DNA of 64,000 nt, taken from assembly GCA_015501595.1 (NCBI GenBank), contig JADNRX010000056.1:62001-126000 (forward strand), written 5' to 3'. Source of the DNA: Hymenopellis radicata. Lineage: Eukaryota; Basidiomycota; Agaricomycetes; Agaricales; Physalacriaceae. Shown piece after piece: positions 1 through 11,709 of the stretch. The notes under the pieces were generated by a model. The model was not told the origin of the DNA. It did not search any database and saw only the letters and a list, made by a program, of their open reading frames with translations. A program made the translations under genes and the position numbers. Each line of letters starts with the position of its first letter. Position 1 is the first letter of the stretch.

Positions 1-2069
1 TCACGAGAATGAGTAGACGGAACGCACCGAATAGTAAAGCTAGCCTATCTACGATCACTGGCCGTTGTCTGAAATTCGTCTAAAATGGTCCTGAAGCGTA
101 GAGAGAGACAGTGTCGAGGAGTCCGTCAATGTCAAAGTCGGCAGCGCCCGTTCATGGGAAACGAGAACCTGCAAAGAGTGTTAATAAGTTGGTCGTTGGC
201 GGAAGAAACAAACAACCAACCAGAGCATCGAAAATGTGGGGCGAGAAATGGCGCCGAGGATGGGAAGCTAGACGTAGGATCGAGTGAGCCAGATGAGATG
301 GTGGTGGGAGGAAAGAACCGACGATCATCAACAAGCTAAGCGGCAGTCACGCTGTTGACGCATCCGCAAGGCGATGGCGACAACGTCGGCGACGCTGTCA
401 GACTGTCGTTACAGCGCGAATACGCACCATGGATGTCCATCTCGACAAGTGAGGTTGTCCTGGAAGGTCGAGCGTACGGCAATGAGTCGTGAAAATCTGG
501 AATATTATTAGTGATGGGGCTAAGAGGTAGGTAGGACACGCACCTAAGAGAGTAGACGGCAAGAATATGGTGCGCCTTGCAAGACTAAATGAGCAGGAGC
601 TGAATGGCGAATGAGTAGGATCGCACCCAACAGACCCTTTGATAGGTACTCACCCATGTGCACGGCGATGAGCTGGCTGCTCTTCTGGAATGTGCTGCCG
701 ACTCTTTCAGGTTGTGCTGCACAATGGTGGCTACAACGTGGACTCACCATTGTCAGGCGGGCTACGTGCAAGCGGAACTGTGCTGCTGTTGCAGACGTAG
801 TGGGATGGGAGAGAAAGGTGTCATGAAGGCGGAGTTCGAACAACCGAAGTCGAACGACAAGCATGCACGTGGGCGCTGCGCACCCACGCACGGACCACTT
901 GTGTCTCGACCATTGAATCTTGATCGAGCTGGACTTGAACCAATTTGTTTGTTTTTTGCCCATCATGCCTGGCCAGTGTCTGCCGTCCAGTTGCCAACTT
1001 GATATCCTTCAACGGATGCTCCGTCGTCCCACTTGTCTTCCTCCGCTCCAGAAATGTCCATCTTCAAATGTCAAGAGGTACGCTCTCCGCCGCCGTCGTC
1101 GCTGCCGACGAACTCACGGTTCATAGGCAATGGTGTCCGTTACTTTTCCTACTTGCGATCTTGGTTTGACGCCGCTCAACGTCGATGGCGGTTACTGTGC
1201 CCAACGATGGCCAGAGCTGGTCGCCGACGAGCCTCTAGTTGTCGTGACATGCCTCACTCGGTCGCACTGGTAACCATGCGACTACAGGGAACGCGGTACA
1301 CACGAGCGTCGAGCGACGACACTTTCTCCGAGAGAAAAACCTCGCCGAAGAACCCGCCACCAAATTCCTCAAGGCGTATCGACACGTTCATCTCGCACGT
1401 CGTGGAGATCGCTGCAGGAGGTGGCAGAGACAGGTGAGAAGGACGTCATGACGGGCTTGGGGATTCCTGTATCTCATTGTCTTCCTCTGTCAGCTCCAAC
1501 GATGGCCTTGACTTTTCACGGGCGGCGCACACGGCGCGTAATGCTACATACGTATCGAGGAAGCTGCCGTGGGTGAACGCGGCTCTGCAGACGACACCGC
1601 GTTGGCGGTAGAATCAACCGTGACCGTCTCTTTGGCATTGCATGTGCCATGGTGCTGCCTTCTCTGTGTGCATCCCACGTGTCGTTACAGAGCACTGAGC
1701 CTCCCGAGTGCGCTTATGTCGAGCGGTATGTCTTTTCAAGTGGTTTCGGAGTGTTTAATGTATGGAACAGGTTTGGCGCCAGTCGGGATTCTGGGAACGC
1801 ACGTCTTTGTTCGATTTGTACCCCGCAAATGACAAGGTTCTCGACCATACCTGTACAATTTACCTGATAATTCAGCAGATTCATTCAATTCATTTGGGAA
1901 CCATTATTTCTTTCCTACGATATGTGCACTTTTTCTTAAGATTAGTTCGGGCTGCTGCTATTGCAACTTTTTCGTGTGTCTTAGTGGAAATAGTATGATT
2001 CCTGAGAATAGTGCTAATTAGCCAGTGATTTCCTCTAGAATACCTGGGAGGCTTTTTCCTGATGGACCT
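1..2069. other. region without a recognisable gene
   Basis: Only short overlapping open frames occur on both strands, none with a recognisable domain or a consistent chain of GT-AG introns. No terminal repeats were seen. It may be decayed intergenic or transposon DNA, or the edge of a gene outside the window. Confidence 0.5.
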
Positions 2070-2135
2070 GTTTAACACGTCGACTCCGCGGATGCATTCA
2101 TTGCAGAGCTTTATAGTCTGACCGCCTCAGGCAAG
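2070..2135 (+). repeat. 66 bp dispersed direct repeat, copy 1
   Basis: This stretch recurs at 5387-5452 in the same orientation with only about four mismatches. The two copies lie on either side of the glyoxal oxidase gene. No coding potential is visible in either. The pair could be solo remnants of a mobile element or footprints of a local duplication. Confidence 0.8.
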
Positions 2136-2380
2136 ATTCTCTTCTTTCCATACCTTAATAACTTGAATTGTCAAATACGAGCTAAACATTTCGGGAAGAA
2201 GCAACCAGTCAACCTCATCCCCAGATCTGCCTCAAGCACTATCCACGGAAATCACGGCAGTGGCCATATCACCACCTTCACCTTGAGTCGGAGAAGACGG
2301 CCAGTCAACAACCGACTGAGCAGAGACAGCCAGCATACTACAGGATTTGAGGGGTTGCACAAAAATCCACAAGATTAAAC

Positions 2381-4737
2381 TTACTTTGCAGTTGCACCAG
2401 CGTCATTAGGAGGCGCCGCGCCTGTACCAATGATGGTCTTGTGTCCAAAGCTCGGTACACCTTCATCCGTAACAATAAAGAGGTAAGCGGGACCCGGCGG
2501 GTATAAGACTGGTGTGGGCGGGCCTATAACGGTGAGGGTTTTCTTATCGCCAGAGAGAGACGAGACGAGCTTGAGCATTCGTTGATCCATGTGAACACCG
2601 TGAGTGGCGAAGCCCGGGTCCATGAGAGCAACTAGAAAGAAATTAGGATGCATGTGGCAAATTGATGGTTAATGAGAGTGTACCGGAGACATTGGACGCT
2701 GTATCAGGCAAGGACACAGACAACGTGAAGGTCTGGGTGTAGTCGACCGTTGCGGGTAACTGGGTGTACGTCGGACGAGGACGCGACATGTACGGAGGAC
2801 TGAGGAACTCCATCCTGACGGAGCGATTAGTGCACGAACCGTATGAACAAGTTCATGTCCACTCACCGATATTCAGTCGCGAACCTCACCGTCGTGACAT
2901 CAGTGTTGGGATTAGAGCCAGCTACCTTTATGAGATTGAGTGTGAAGTGGAACCTCGAGACCTACCCAACATGATAGTCCCGTCAGGAATCAGAGTAGCC
3001 GTCGAATGATACATCCTCGGAATCACAGACGCCGGAATTCCATCACTCGAAAACCTCTGTCCCGAAGCGGCCGCCGGATCATACACGATTGGTGTCAACG
3101 CTGGATGGTCTGCATCGCTTGCTCCGATCCGGTTGTTGCCCTAGTAGTTCATCATGAACAAATGAACTCGAAAGCGGACTTTGATAGAAAGAACTCACGA
3201 AACCATATCCCGCAAGACCGGTCTGGGCTCCATTGACGATGACGACGCGACCATCGGGGAGGAGGATGAGCTCTAACATAATACGCGCTTGAGGCATAGT
3301 TTCTACTTGCCACCCCGCAGCGATCCCGGCAGGAGTTAAAACGAGTCGTGAGCATTGATCTGAAGCTGGGAATTGCGAATCGATTGCACTAGCATTGGTG
3401 CTATCGGGAAACGTAGAGCCGCCGCAGATAAGAACTTCTGGCGTGTAGTCGTTTTCTGGCGTCAGGGGGAGGAGGGTGGCCCCGGCGGAGAATGGTGACC
3501 TATGCCTCCGATTAGATGAAGTACTAACTTTCAATAATAAAGTACGTACGTGATGCGTACACCATTCGGAATGTCGGGAAGTCGGGTTTCGGTGTTGGTT
3601 TTCCAGTCCAGAATCATAGCGTTTTGGTTTGCAGCAACGAAAATGGTACCGTCGGGTAGGTACACCAGGATTGGGAAGTGATTTGCGTTTAGCGAGTCGT
3701 GAAGAAACTGGCTTGGAATTTGAACACCGTTGAAACCTTGGGAAACTTGTCAGAGATGTTGCAAATGACAGGCATAGATCACATCATACCGTTGATGTTT
3801 TTGGAAGGGAAGAATTCGTAGGTCGGGTTAATGATGCTTGCATTGTTGATGAATCTACCATCCCAAAAAGTGAGCAAGATAGGAGCGGGCGGGATTGCTA
3901 GACTTACCCTCCTATCATCGACCCTCTATAGTACGTGTTATCTCAGTAGATAGATGAAACTTTCGGCGGTTGAACGTACCCAAAAATGAGAACCGAACCG
4001 TCTTCAAGACGAACCTGTAGCGGTGTCAGTAACAGGATTGGAGAGCCCACTGTGATGAACAGACCGACGCAGGGTACCATCGTTTTGATGTAAGCCTGAT
4101 AACATCCTGGTTTTCAAAAATATCGCATGTTCCATCGTTGCACGGCGTGAACAAGCGGAGGCCTTGTAGGCCGTCCTCACCTTTAGAAGAGTAAACACTG
4201 GGGCATAGGCGATAGAACCGTCGATTGGAACGTACCAGTAATAACAACAGGATTGCCACCGGAGCTGACCAAAGTGCCATTGCTCAAGAAGCTGCCGGTC
4301 GCACACCAAGTGTTACTGACTGGGTTCAAAGCGCGAATTGCCTTAGTCTCCAAGTTCACTTCCGAGACCCATGCAATGTGCCCGTCAACAGTAAGGGGAT
4401 TGTGCTCACTACAGCTCGGACGTCAGTCGACTGGGCAACACCATACAGAAGTCATGACATACACCTTGTCAAGCACGATCACCGTATTCTCTGACGTGAC
4501 AGCGAGCTCCAGGGCGCTCACGCCGGTAGTCCTGAGGAACGATATATAAATCAACAAGCGCTTGCACACCCGAGATAACGCGTACCCGTTCTGCACCAGG
4601 GACCATTGGCCTGGGACCACTGCGCGTCGATGCTCCTTTGCGGCAGTACTGGCACTGGCGAGAGACGCGTACACAGACGGAAGGACGGCAAGTACAATCG
4701 TAGGGTACTGATACAGTTTCTTCAGTGAGAAAAGCAT
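2381..4737 (-). CDS. glyoxal oxidase-like copper radical oxidase, secreted
   Basis: Extracellular copper radical oxidase (AA5_1 family), which oxidises small aldehydes and supplies H2O2 to peroxidases during lignin decay. The chosen start at 4737 opens a signal peptide beginning [12 protein letters not shown]. Several exons follow: a block with DGHIAWVSE and SNTWCATGS, whose Cys matches the Tyr-Cys radical site; a block with LQGLRLFTP; and a central block with [31 protein letters not shown] and TIMLAGSNPN. The C-terminal DUF1929-like domain contains [18 protein letters not shown] and [11 protein letters not shown] traced introns at 4484-4542 (approximate) and about 4410-4465, both in phase. 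No frameshift was found in the joins I checked. It stands alone between two copies of a 66 bp repeat. The family is certain; the substrate is inferred. Confidence 0.9.
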
Positions 4738-5523
4738 TTCTTGAATTGTAAAAATAGGTCGGTCTGAAGAAGGTACCAGAAATGCAAAGCACTGAACTGA
4801 GTACGCAGGATCCGGACTGCTAGCCACTGGGTATATAGCTCATCGTGAGTCCTCGTCTCACGAAACGCTATGATTTGACTGGCTGAGAGAGTTGGTTAGT
4901 AAGTCAGGTCTCCGTTCCTGCCTATTGCCTCATTCTATATTCTGTGAGTGCGAAAACGTAGTGAAAGAAGCAGGAGACACGAACACGCGCAAGGTACTGG
5001 ATGAAAGACACATCGTAAAACTGCGTTCATCTGTCAGATCAGAGGCATTCTGTAGAAAAATACACGAGGCGATGTCGGAAGTGTGTAACTGTAAGTGCCA
5101 AGCTGGTACCTCTAATTCAGAGATAGAGATCTTGCTTCAGAGGAACGGATTTATGGAGGTCTTTTGACTACGACGATATACTGCGCTTGCTTTCTGCATG
5201 TATGTTTTCCGCGTTGAAATCTGCCTCATGATGGTGGTAGAAGAGAGAGTGCGGCGTGCGCTGAATTCGGACCGGAGGCCGGAAAGCTTGGGCATTCGCG
5301 AAATCCACATATTCCCACGCAGGACATCGTGTAACGTCAACGTCAATGACTCGAATTGAGCCAGATGATGAAATGGCGTTCGACGTGTTTAACACGTCGA
5401 CTCCACGGACGCATTCATTGCAGAGCTTTATAGTCTGACCGCCTCAGGCGAGAGTCTCTGGTTGGATCAATGTTCTCGTACAAAAGAGGTAAGCCAGCTT
5501 CTTTCGTCGGCTCGCGTCTTATC
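4738..5523. other. intergenic region with repeat copy and palindrome
   Basis: No gene is supported here. The region holds the second copy of the 66 bp repeat (5387-5452). At its left edge is a 19 bp near-perfect palindrome, CGACGTGTTTAACACGTCG (5381-5399). A 91-codon open frame at 4892-5167 (+) has no recognisable domain. Confidence 0.5.
5387..5452 (+). repeat. 66 bp dispersed direct repeat, copy 2
   Basis: Direct-oriented partner of 2070-2135. It begins within a palindrome centred near 5390. The palindrome is only half present in copy 1, so this copy may have inserted beside, or been copied with, a different left flank. Confidence 0.8.
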
Positions 5524-6851
5524 ATGCATCCTGCAGTCTTCCGTCCCGTTGTACCGGCGAGCTTACCGCCACTTCGAGACTTGAAGGTCGTGAACGACCC
5601 GTTACCCGACGAGCAGCGCCGAGCTATCGGAGACTTCCTGAAGGAGTGTTTACTGTACAAGGACTATCTCCTTCAAGAAATATTTCGCCTTCATTCTCGT
5701 AAAGAGACGATGAATATTCCGACACAGGTATGCCAATGTTCGGTATCACTTCAATGTTATGACATCTAACGACTCAAGTAGGTTATTAAGAATGCGATTC
5801 GCGACACTATCGTGGAGTCCCAGGAAATCTTGACGCGGATCCTGTCGTACAAACCCCTCATATCCGCAATTCGGGACGTTCCTCCCGAGATATGGGCCCA
5901 TATATTCTTGCTCTGTATGCCTGAACCGTCACGGTCCGCGTCCTCCGCATGTTCTTCGCCACATTCTCTGTACCAGGTGTGCTCAACTTGGCGTTTGGTT
6001 GCCCTGAGTGACCCCCGTTTATGGTGCTCGGTACATCTTACCATAACCTGCAATTCGACGAAGTGGCGGGCCACCTTATCGCGAATGAACTATGCTCGCG
6101 TCATGCCCATGCACGTCTCTGTTGCATCGTATGATCCATTCGGGGCAACCGCTCTTGTTGACGACAGCAGCATTCGGGAATTTGTTCGTACTACGTCTCA
6201 TCATTGGCGTACACTTCACTATGTGGCGTTTTCAAGGAACATCGAAGCGTTCATTGACGCCGACATGCCAGCATTGGAATCGCTCACAATCGGATCATTC
6301 CTCGTCATACTCCTCTTGATCCTTCCAGGCTCCCAAATATTCGATCCCTCACTTTGGAGTATGGATGTAACCAAGAACTGATCAATACTCGATGGCCCAG
6401 CTTGACAGAATTGAATATTTGCACCGCCGTCACCACGGAGTTCTTGGCCCACTTCATCTCCTTAAATCCTGCATTGGAGCGACTTTCCTTGCGGCTGCCA
6501 GTGCCTACGATCCCCTTCATAGACGCCTCATTCCCGGGTATGACACGTCTCATCTCTCTGACAGTGACGGTGGCGTCTGGTGACAACCCAATGGCTTTCC
6601 TTGAACGACTCTATCTACCTTCATTGCGCCACCTGAAGATAAACCAGTACGGGTACGGGAGAATCTTCGCAGACATACACTCCCTCTTCACGTGTCTCCA
6701 TCGGATGAGGTGCCCACTGCGAACTCTGCATTTTAGAGGATTTCATGTTCCGGAAAGCGAAATCCGGAAACTCGCTCCTTTACTGCTCACCCTTTATGAT
6801 GTGCGTATCGAACCTTACGAAGGCGCGCAGGTTCCAAATATACTCTCGTAA
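5524..6851 (+). CDS. F-box-like protein, interrupted by an apparent 1-base frameshift
   Basis: Basidiomycete F-box/LRR-like protein, presumably an SCF ubiquitin-ligase substrate adaptor. Exon 1 (5524-5727) encodes a helical N-terminus. A clean phase-0 intron spans 5728-5781. The next exon carries the F-box-like motif AIRDVPPEIWAHIFLLC, then HHWRTLHYV. Near 6295-6315 the frame shifts by -1: the next conserved block (PNIRSLTLEYG, then LTELNICTAV) lies in another frame and runs to the stop at 6851. Paralogs at 34.2 kb and 54.8 kb have the matching PNLRHLTL block in frame, so a one-base loss is the simplest reading. It could be a sequencing error or a recent pseudogene. The upstream start at 5470 is an alternative. 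Confidence 0.7.
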
Positions 6852-7717
6852 CCTGACCACCGCATCATTATGGAGTGAGTGGGCAATACGTTGGCACTCC
6901 TACATAAGTTCGCGAATGCTTTAGACTGATGGTGTGGAGCGGAAGCATTGATAGCAGGCGCTGTAACACTTGTATGTTAGATAGTCTCCAAACTTCGGAT
7001 AGTACACCGTTGGGCTCATGTCGGAATTCTAGAGGAGACTGAAGAGCATCGCAAGGACAGGATTGCAGCATGGTCATGCCTGGGATATTGGCAGAGGGAA
7101 ATTGACAGGTGGTCATCTGGGTCTAGTATCAGTATTACTCTAGATGGCAGAGAGCCTTATACAGACTAGTGCCATGAAGTTGTAGAAGATCCGAGCAGCC
7201 AAAGCGCACGTCATGACGTCATGTCGCGGATGAATGTGGGCAGTCGCGATTTCGGATCTTCCGGACAACGGGAGCGTACTTGAATTTCTTCTGAGATTGG
7301 AGAGCAACAGGAGTGGATGCAGTTCGAACAAACCAGCAACTGGAAGTAGTCGAGCTTGCCAAACATCTGCAAACTCAGTATTAATTTGACCGCTCATCCT
7401 TCCCTCGTTTCCGACGTCGGGAGACGCCAGGCCATGTTCCCCTTCTCATTTCTTCCACGCGATGATGAAGAAACCCGTCGCGGACTCTCGCGTCATTCGG
7501 AGACTGTTGTTGAATTCGCGTGACGAGATGCTCGGTTACCCCAAGAACCGGGGTATTCAAATACCGGCTTTCTCCCACTCACCCACTCAGACGCCGCCTT
7601 CCACTGTTAACTTTCACGTTCTCGTTCACTTTGCTTACCGCTGCTTACCTTTGATATCACTTTCACCGCATCCCGCTTAACACGACAAGACCAGCTCATC
7701 CGACTATTACCCACAAC
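6852..7717. other. intergenic region
   Basis: No domain-bearing frame was seen. Short antisense frames at 6868-7116 and 7140-7397 have no recognisable motifs. The last 200 bases are pyrimidine-rich, as expected for a fungal promoter and leader of the gene starting at 7718. Confidence 0.5.
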
Positions 7718-9202
7718 ATGTCCGACAAGAAAATTGGCGGCGAAGTCGGGTCAATACGCTCGTCGATTGATATTGCGCGCCTAGAGGAATATCTCGCTGC
7801 GAACGTGCCAGAGGTCAAGACACCTATTAGCGTAAAGCAGTTCAAGGTATGTGTTTTCATTTCTTGCCTTTGCGGCTTCCCTTCTTTGATATTATACCTC
7901 CCACTCGTCCTCTTCATGAGATCTGGACTCCCTCATCTTTTCGTCTACAACCATCTTTCTTGCACGTGAAACTCTGGCTCTAACATGACTTTGAAATAGT
8001 TTGGACAGGTATGCACTTCTTTGGATGTCGATCCCAGAATCTCAACGTTATATGTATGAACAGTCGAACCCCACATACTTCATTACCGACGCAAGGTGAG
8101 GACTTCACCTTCACCCTCTTCATCATCATCTTATGTTCATGACAGCTCAACACGGTTTGTTCTCCGGAAGAAGCCTGCGGACAGCTTTTGTCCAGCACCG
8201 CTCACCAAGTCGAGCGTGAATATACCGTTCTCCACGCGCTATACTCCTACAACACGCGACCCACCGTTCCGCCAGCATCATGCGTTCCCGTGCCCCGTCC
8301 ATACATTCTCTGCACAGACTCCTCCGTTCTCGGTACCCCATTCTACATCATGGAATTCATCGATGGACGCATCTTCACCGATCCCAAGTTACCCGAAATA
8401 TCAAGTGCGGAAGAGAAAAGGGCAATATGGCTGGGCGCTGTTAAAGCGCTCGGAGCACTGTCCAGTGTTAACCCTGACGCAGTGGGATTGGGAGACTTTG
8501 GCCCGACCACAGCGTATTTCCCTAGGCAGATCAAGAGTCTGAGCAAAGTCTCGAGATCGCAAGCTCAAGCTGTGGACAAGGATACCGGAAAAGCGGTGGG
8601 AGATATACCCGGCTTTACCGAGATGATGGCTTGGTACCAATCACACCTCCCCGATGAAGCCAAAGTGGGGCGACGGATCGTACATGGAGATTATAAACTT
8701 GACAATCTGATATTCCACCCGACGGAAGGCCGGGTTGTAGGGATCCTGGATTGGGAGCTGTGTACATTGGGCAGTCCTCTGGCGGATTTCGCCAACTTAA
8801 CTCAGCCGTGGGCGGTGGCACCAAAGGATCTTCCCGGGATGGCCTAACCATGATGAGCGCGTTCAAGGGCGCGACGCTTGAGGAGGTGCCGATTAAGTAT
8901 GAAGAGATGGAGCAAGAGTATTGCCGGTTGTTGATGCAGCCGTACCCCATCCAAGAGCTGGTGTTCGTGCGGAGTTGGATGTTGCTTAGGGCAAGCTAAC
9001 TTCTTTGATGTGTCTGCCTAGACTAACCGTACTCCTACAGCTCTCAATTATCTTGCAAGGCATTGCGGCGCGGTATGCGCAACGCCAGGCATCGTCGGAG
9101 CGTGCGTCGTCCTATGGCGCGTTCTTCCCTGTCGTAGGAAATCTTGCGCGAATCTTTTTGGAAGAGAAAGGAATAAACCTGGGCCCCACCAGTCGATTGT
9201 AA
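7718..9202 (+). CDS. APH-family phosphotransferase (ACAD10/11 N-terminal-like), two apparent frameshifts
   Basis: Aminoglycoside-phosphotransferase-fold kinase like the N-terminal half of ACAD10/11, which phosphorylates a small hydroxy-acid substrate. Exons: 7718-7846, a 9-nt microexon 8000-8008 (Phe-Gly-Gln), 8064-8095, then from 8146. Motifs are [26 protein letters not shown], the Brenner motif [52 protein letters not shown], then QGIAARYA and [10 protein letters not shown]. The intron at 8991-9040 uses a GC donor (GCAAGC) and AG acceptor. Two -1 shifts interrupt the frame: near 8178-8186 (between FVLRKKP and QLLSSTAHQ) and near 8838-8846 (before MMSAFKG). The remaining protein is well conserved, so sequencing deletions are likely, but a pseudogene is possible. 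Confidence 0.8.
8991..9040 (+). other. GC-AG intron in the phosphotransferase gene
   Basis: Fifty bases with donor GCAAGC after the WMLLR codons and acceptor CTACAG before [10 protein letters not shown]. The join is phase 0 and restores the conserved family sequence; reading through gives a stop three codons into the intron. Confidence 0.75.
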
Positions 9203-9302
9203 CAAGAATGTATGTATCAATAACCCTCGTGTAACTTATTCTGTGGGCTGTAGAGTTGGAGGACAACGCGCTCTACACAGCTGAAACCAACGCTGTTGTC
9301 CT

Positions 9303-9713
9303 GTGCTATCGTTTGATTTGCCATCACGTTACGTGCAGATCGTGCTTGTGGCTCTCGTCTTCCGTGACCTTGTACTCTACCTCGACAAGGTCGTTGGAAG
9401 GTCAGGAAGATTCTTTCTATGTCCCATCGTCATAGAGTACACCCAGGCATGGCCTATGAGATTTCCCAGGAGTACTCGCGCATTTTTTACGCCACCGCCC
9501 GAGGTTGGAGCCCCATTCGTGCAGATGCCAAAACCACATAGTTCCTCATCATTCGAGCAGGGAGGTGTCCATATTGGTGACCTCGTTCTTCGGACGTCGA
9601 TGGGCGACATAATGTACACTGGCATCAACGTTAGAAAACCTGCAGATGATTCACGGAACTGGGGAAGACTGCCAAGGGTTACTCGCCCGTCGTTCTCGAG
9701 ACTATACGTGTAA
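9303..9713 (+). pseudogene. possible fragment of a basidiomycete gene of unknown function
   Basis: The open frame contains GGVHIGDLV followed by a Pro- and Ser-rich stretch and NVRKPADDSRN. From memory this resembles a widespread basidiomycete hypothetical family with an 'xxIGDVGxxT...F' core, but the match is short and I cannot confirm it. There is no ATG-anchored intron chain around it. The antisense strand is open over much the same span, so the coding strand is uncertain. Confidence 0.25.
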
Positions 9714-10212
9714 CATGTCGCGATTAGCCCCACATGTTATCGGCGCCACAAATGATTCCCAGGTCTTTGAGACGCGTCGTAGTAGGTGCGGGATTTTGTG
9801 GCGTATTAAGCGCCGTTATGATTCCAACGAACGGCATTGAGAAACTCAGATTCTCGACACAAGCAACGGAAGGTGCATATTGCGGCCTTCCTTTTGGTCT
9901 CTTCATATGAGTGCACACCAACAGGGCAGGAGAAACTCCAACGTGCTGCCTTGGCAGACGGATCTCCGAAGGATAAAACGAGGTCGCGCTCACACGATTG
10001 GACAAGTCGCGTATCAAAGCAGTACAGTTACCGCTTCAGAAAGTTGAAAGTCGATTGTTGTTCGTCCATCGGCGCGAACGATCGAGCACAACGACTAGTC
10101 AGCACGACTAGGACCGCGTGCAACTGTAAGACTGACTTGCAGTCGCGACATCTTCAGTATTTCAGCATGTATTGAACCGGAAACGTCCTTTTGATTATAT
10201 TATTATGATGAA

Positions 10213-11504
10213 TTAATAAATCATCGCCGCTTGGAAGAACCGCTCCCGTCGTAGGACGAAGTAAACCGCCCTTTTATGGGGGAGTTCGAATTCCTATTCC
10301 GCGCGTCAAATTTCCGTCCACTAAGGTAAGTGAACGAGACTTACTCGATTGAACTCTTGGGGCAGATACGAAATGAGTCGGGGGATGATGGGTAAATCGG
10401 CCCTAGGCTCTCCCACAACCACTTCTGTACGTGGCTCGCGAAGGAAACACATGTGCTTCATCGAAGTCATGATAGCAGTGACTACGAGGATTCCGTTAGA
10501 AACTAAATGCGTTAGGATGCGAAGAATAACATACATCTCTGCCTTCCTCGGAATTTCTCCTCGCCGATCAAGAGATGCGTTCCCTGATCGTAGTCGCCCA
10601 ATCCGCCGACATATGTGCCCATAGGATCCTCCTTGACCCAGGACATCTCTCCATATCCAGCAGGCTCTCCATCCCACGCAACGATGAAGCCCATGATATG
10701 AGGGTCTGCGAGGCGGTCCTTCAAATAGGCGCGATGATGGTCATCGTCGCCACGCTCCCGCCATCCAACATTGACGCGGTCCGAGTTTTGCCAGCGCGCG
10801 TAAACATCAAAGTGGGCTGGGTTCGACGCGTCGATGTGGGTGAAGGTCAAGAGCTCATTGAGAGCGTTGATATAGCGCGTATATATCACCGTTCCGGGTG
10901 CAGGCTTGGGGGGGCGAAGGGGATGGGTAGTGAGGACATGTTCTCCTCGGGTGAACGATTGGACGTAGGGGAAGGGGAAGTGAGGGGAGTGGGTGACGGA
11001 GGGGATGGGGTCCCCGAGCCAGGACAGCCCAAGCGGGGCACCGGCCGCCTGCCAAAAGGCCGGACGGGAGAGCAGGAATGTTTTGGGATCGGTACGGTCG
11101 GGCAAGAACCCTAACCCGGTGTGGAGGAGGTAAGAGTTTAATTCGCTCGCGTTCGAAATCTGATCGTCGATGGTCACGGGGGCAACATCATCTTCGTTTT
11201 TGCGCAGCCAAATAGCGTAGACGGTGACCCATAGGATGGTCGTAGTCAAAGGTGTCGGACTAGAGAGCAGCAAGATCTTTTCCGACACGGCGCGATTTTC
11301 GTTGACAATTCCGATGGGACTGACACGCACAGTGCGCTCCTGCGGAGTAAAGACGACCTTGGACTCGTTCCAGGTGACGGTGATGGTGCCTTCCGCGTCA
11401 ACGCTGGTCACGGACGACGAGTCCGGGAGTTTGAACGTCTGTTCAGCTGGGGCGACGAAGGTCTCAGCACGGTAGCCTGCCGGGGTGATGGCGGGGGAAG
11501 ACAT
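10213..11504 (-). CDS. hydroxamate siderophore N-acyltransferase (GNAT, IucB/SidF/SidL-like)
   Basis: Acyl-CoA N-acyltransferase of the family that acylates N5-hydroxyornithine or a related amine in fungal siderophore synthesis. Three exons (11504-10535, 10481-10345, 10293-10213) give 395 residues, an exact multiple of three. The first start inside the frame (MSSPAITPAGYRAET) was preferred to an upstream ATG at 11600. The C-terminal GNAT domain shows FDVYARWQNSDRVNVGW, GFIVAWDGEPAGYGEMSWVK, GDYDQGTHLLIGEEKFRG, CFLREPRTEVVVGEPRAD and the terminal PHKRAVYFVLRRERFF. Both introns are about 50 nt, GT-AG, and restore conserved sequence. No siderophore NRPS or ornithine monooxygenase lies in the window, so this copy is not visibly clustered. 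Family is firm; the acyl donor is unknown. Confidence 0.85.
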
Positions 11505-11709
11505 CGCAAAATGGGCATTTTCGACATCACCCGTCTCTCTTTTATGACCGAAGAGCAAAGCCAATGGAAGCAAGTGGAAGGTGGTTTGCAAATGGTTCAA
11601 ATCAGATAAGATCTAGGCCGAATCAGATTAGATAGATTCACGTTGTCGCCAAAAAAAAGGGATTGAACCACCGTGGACCTAGATTCTGTAAAGGCCTTGA
11701 ACAGTGAAC

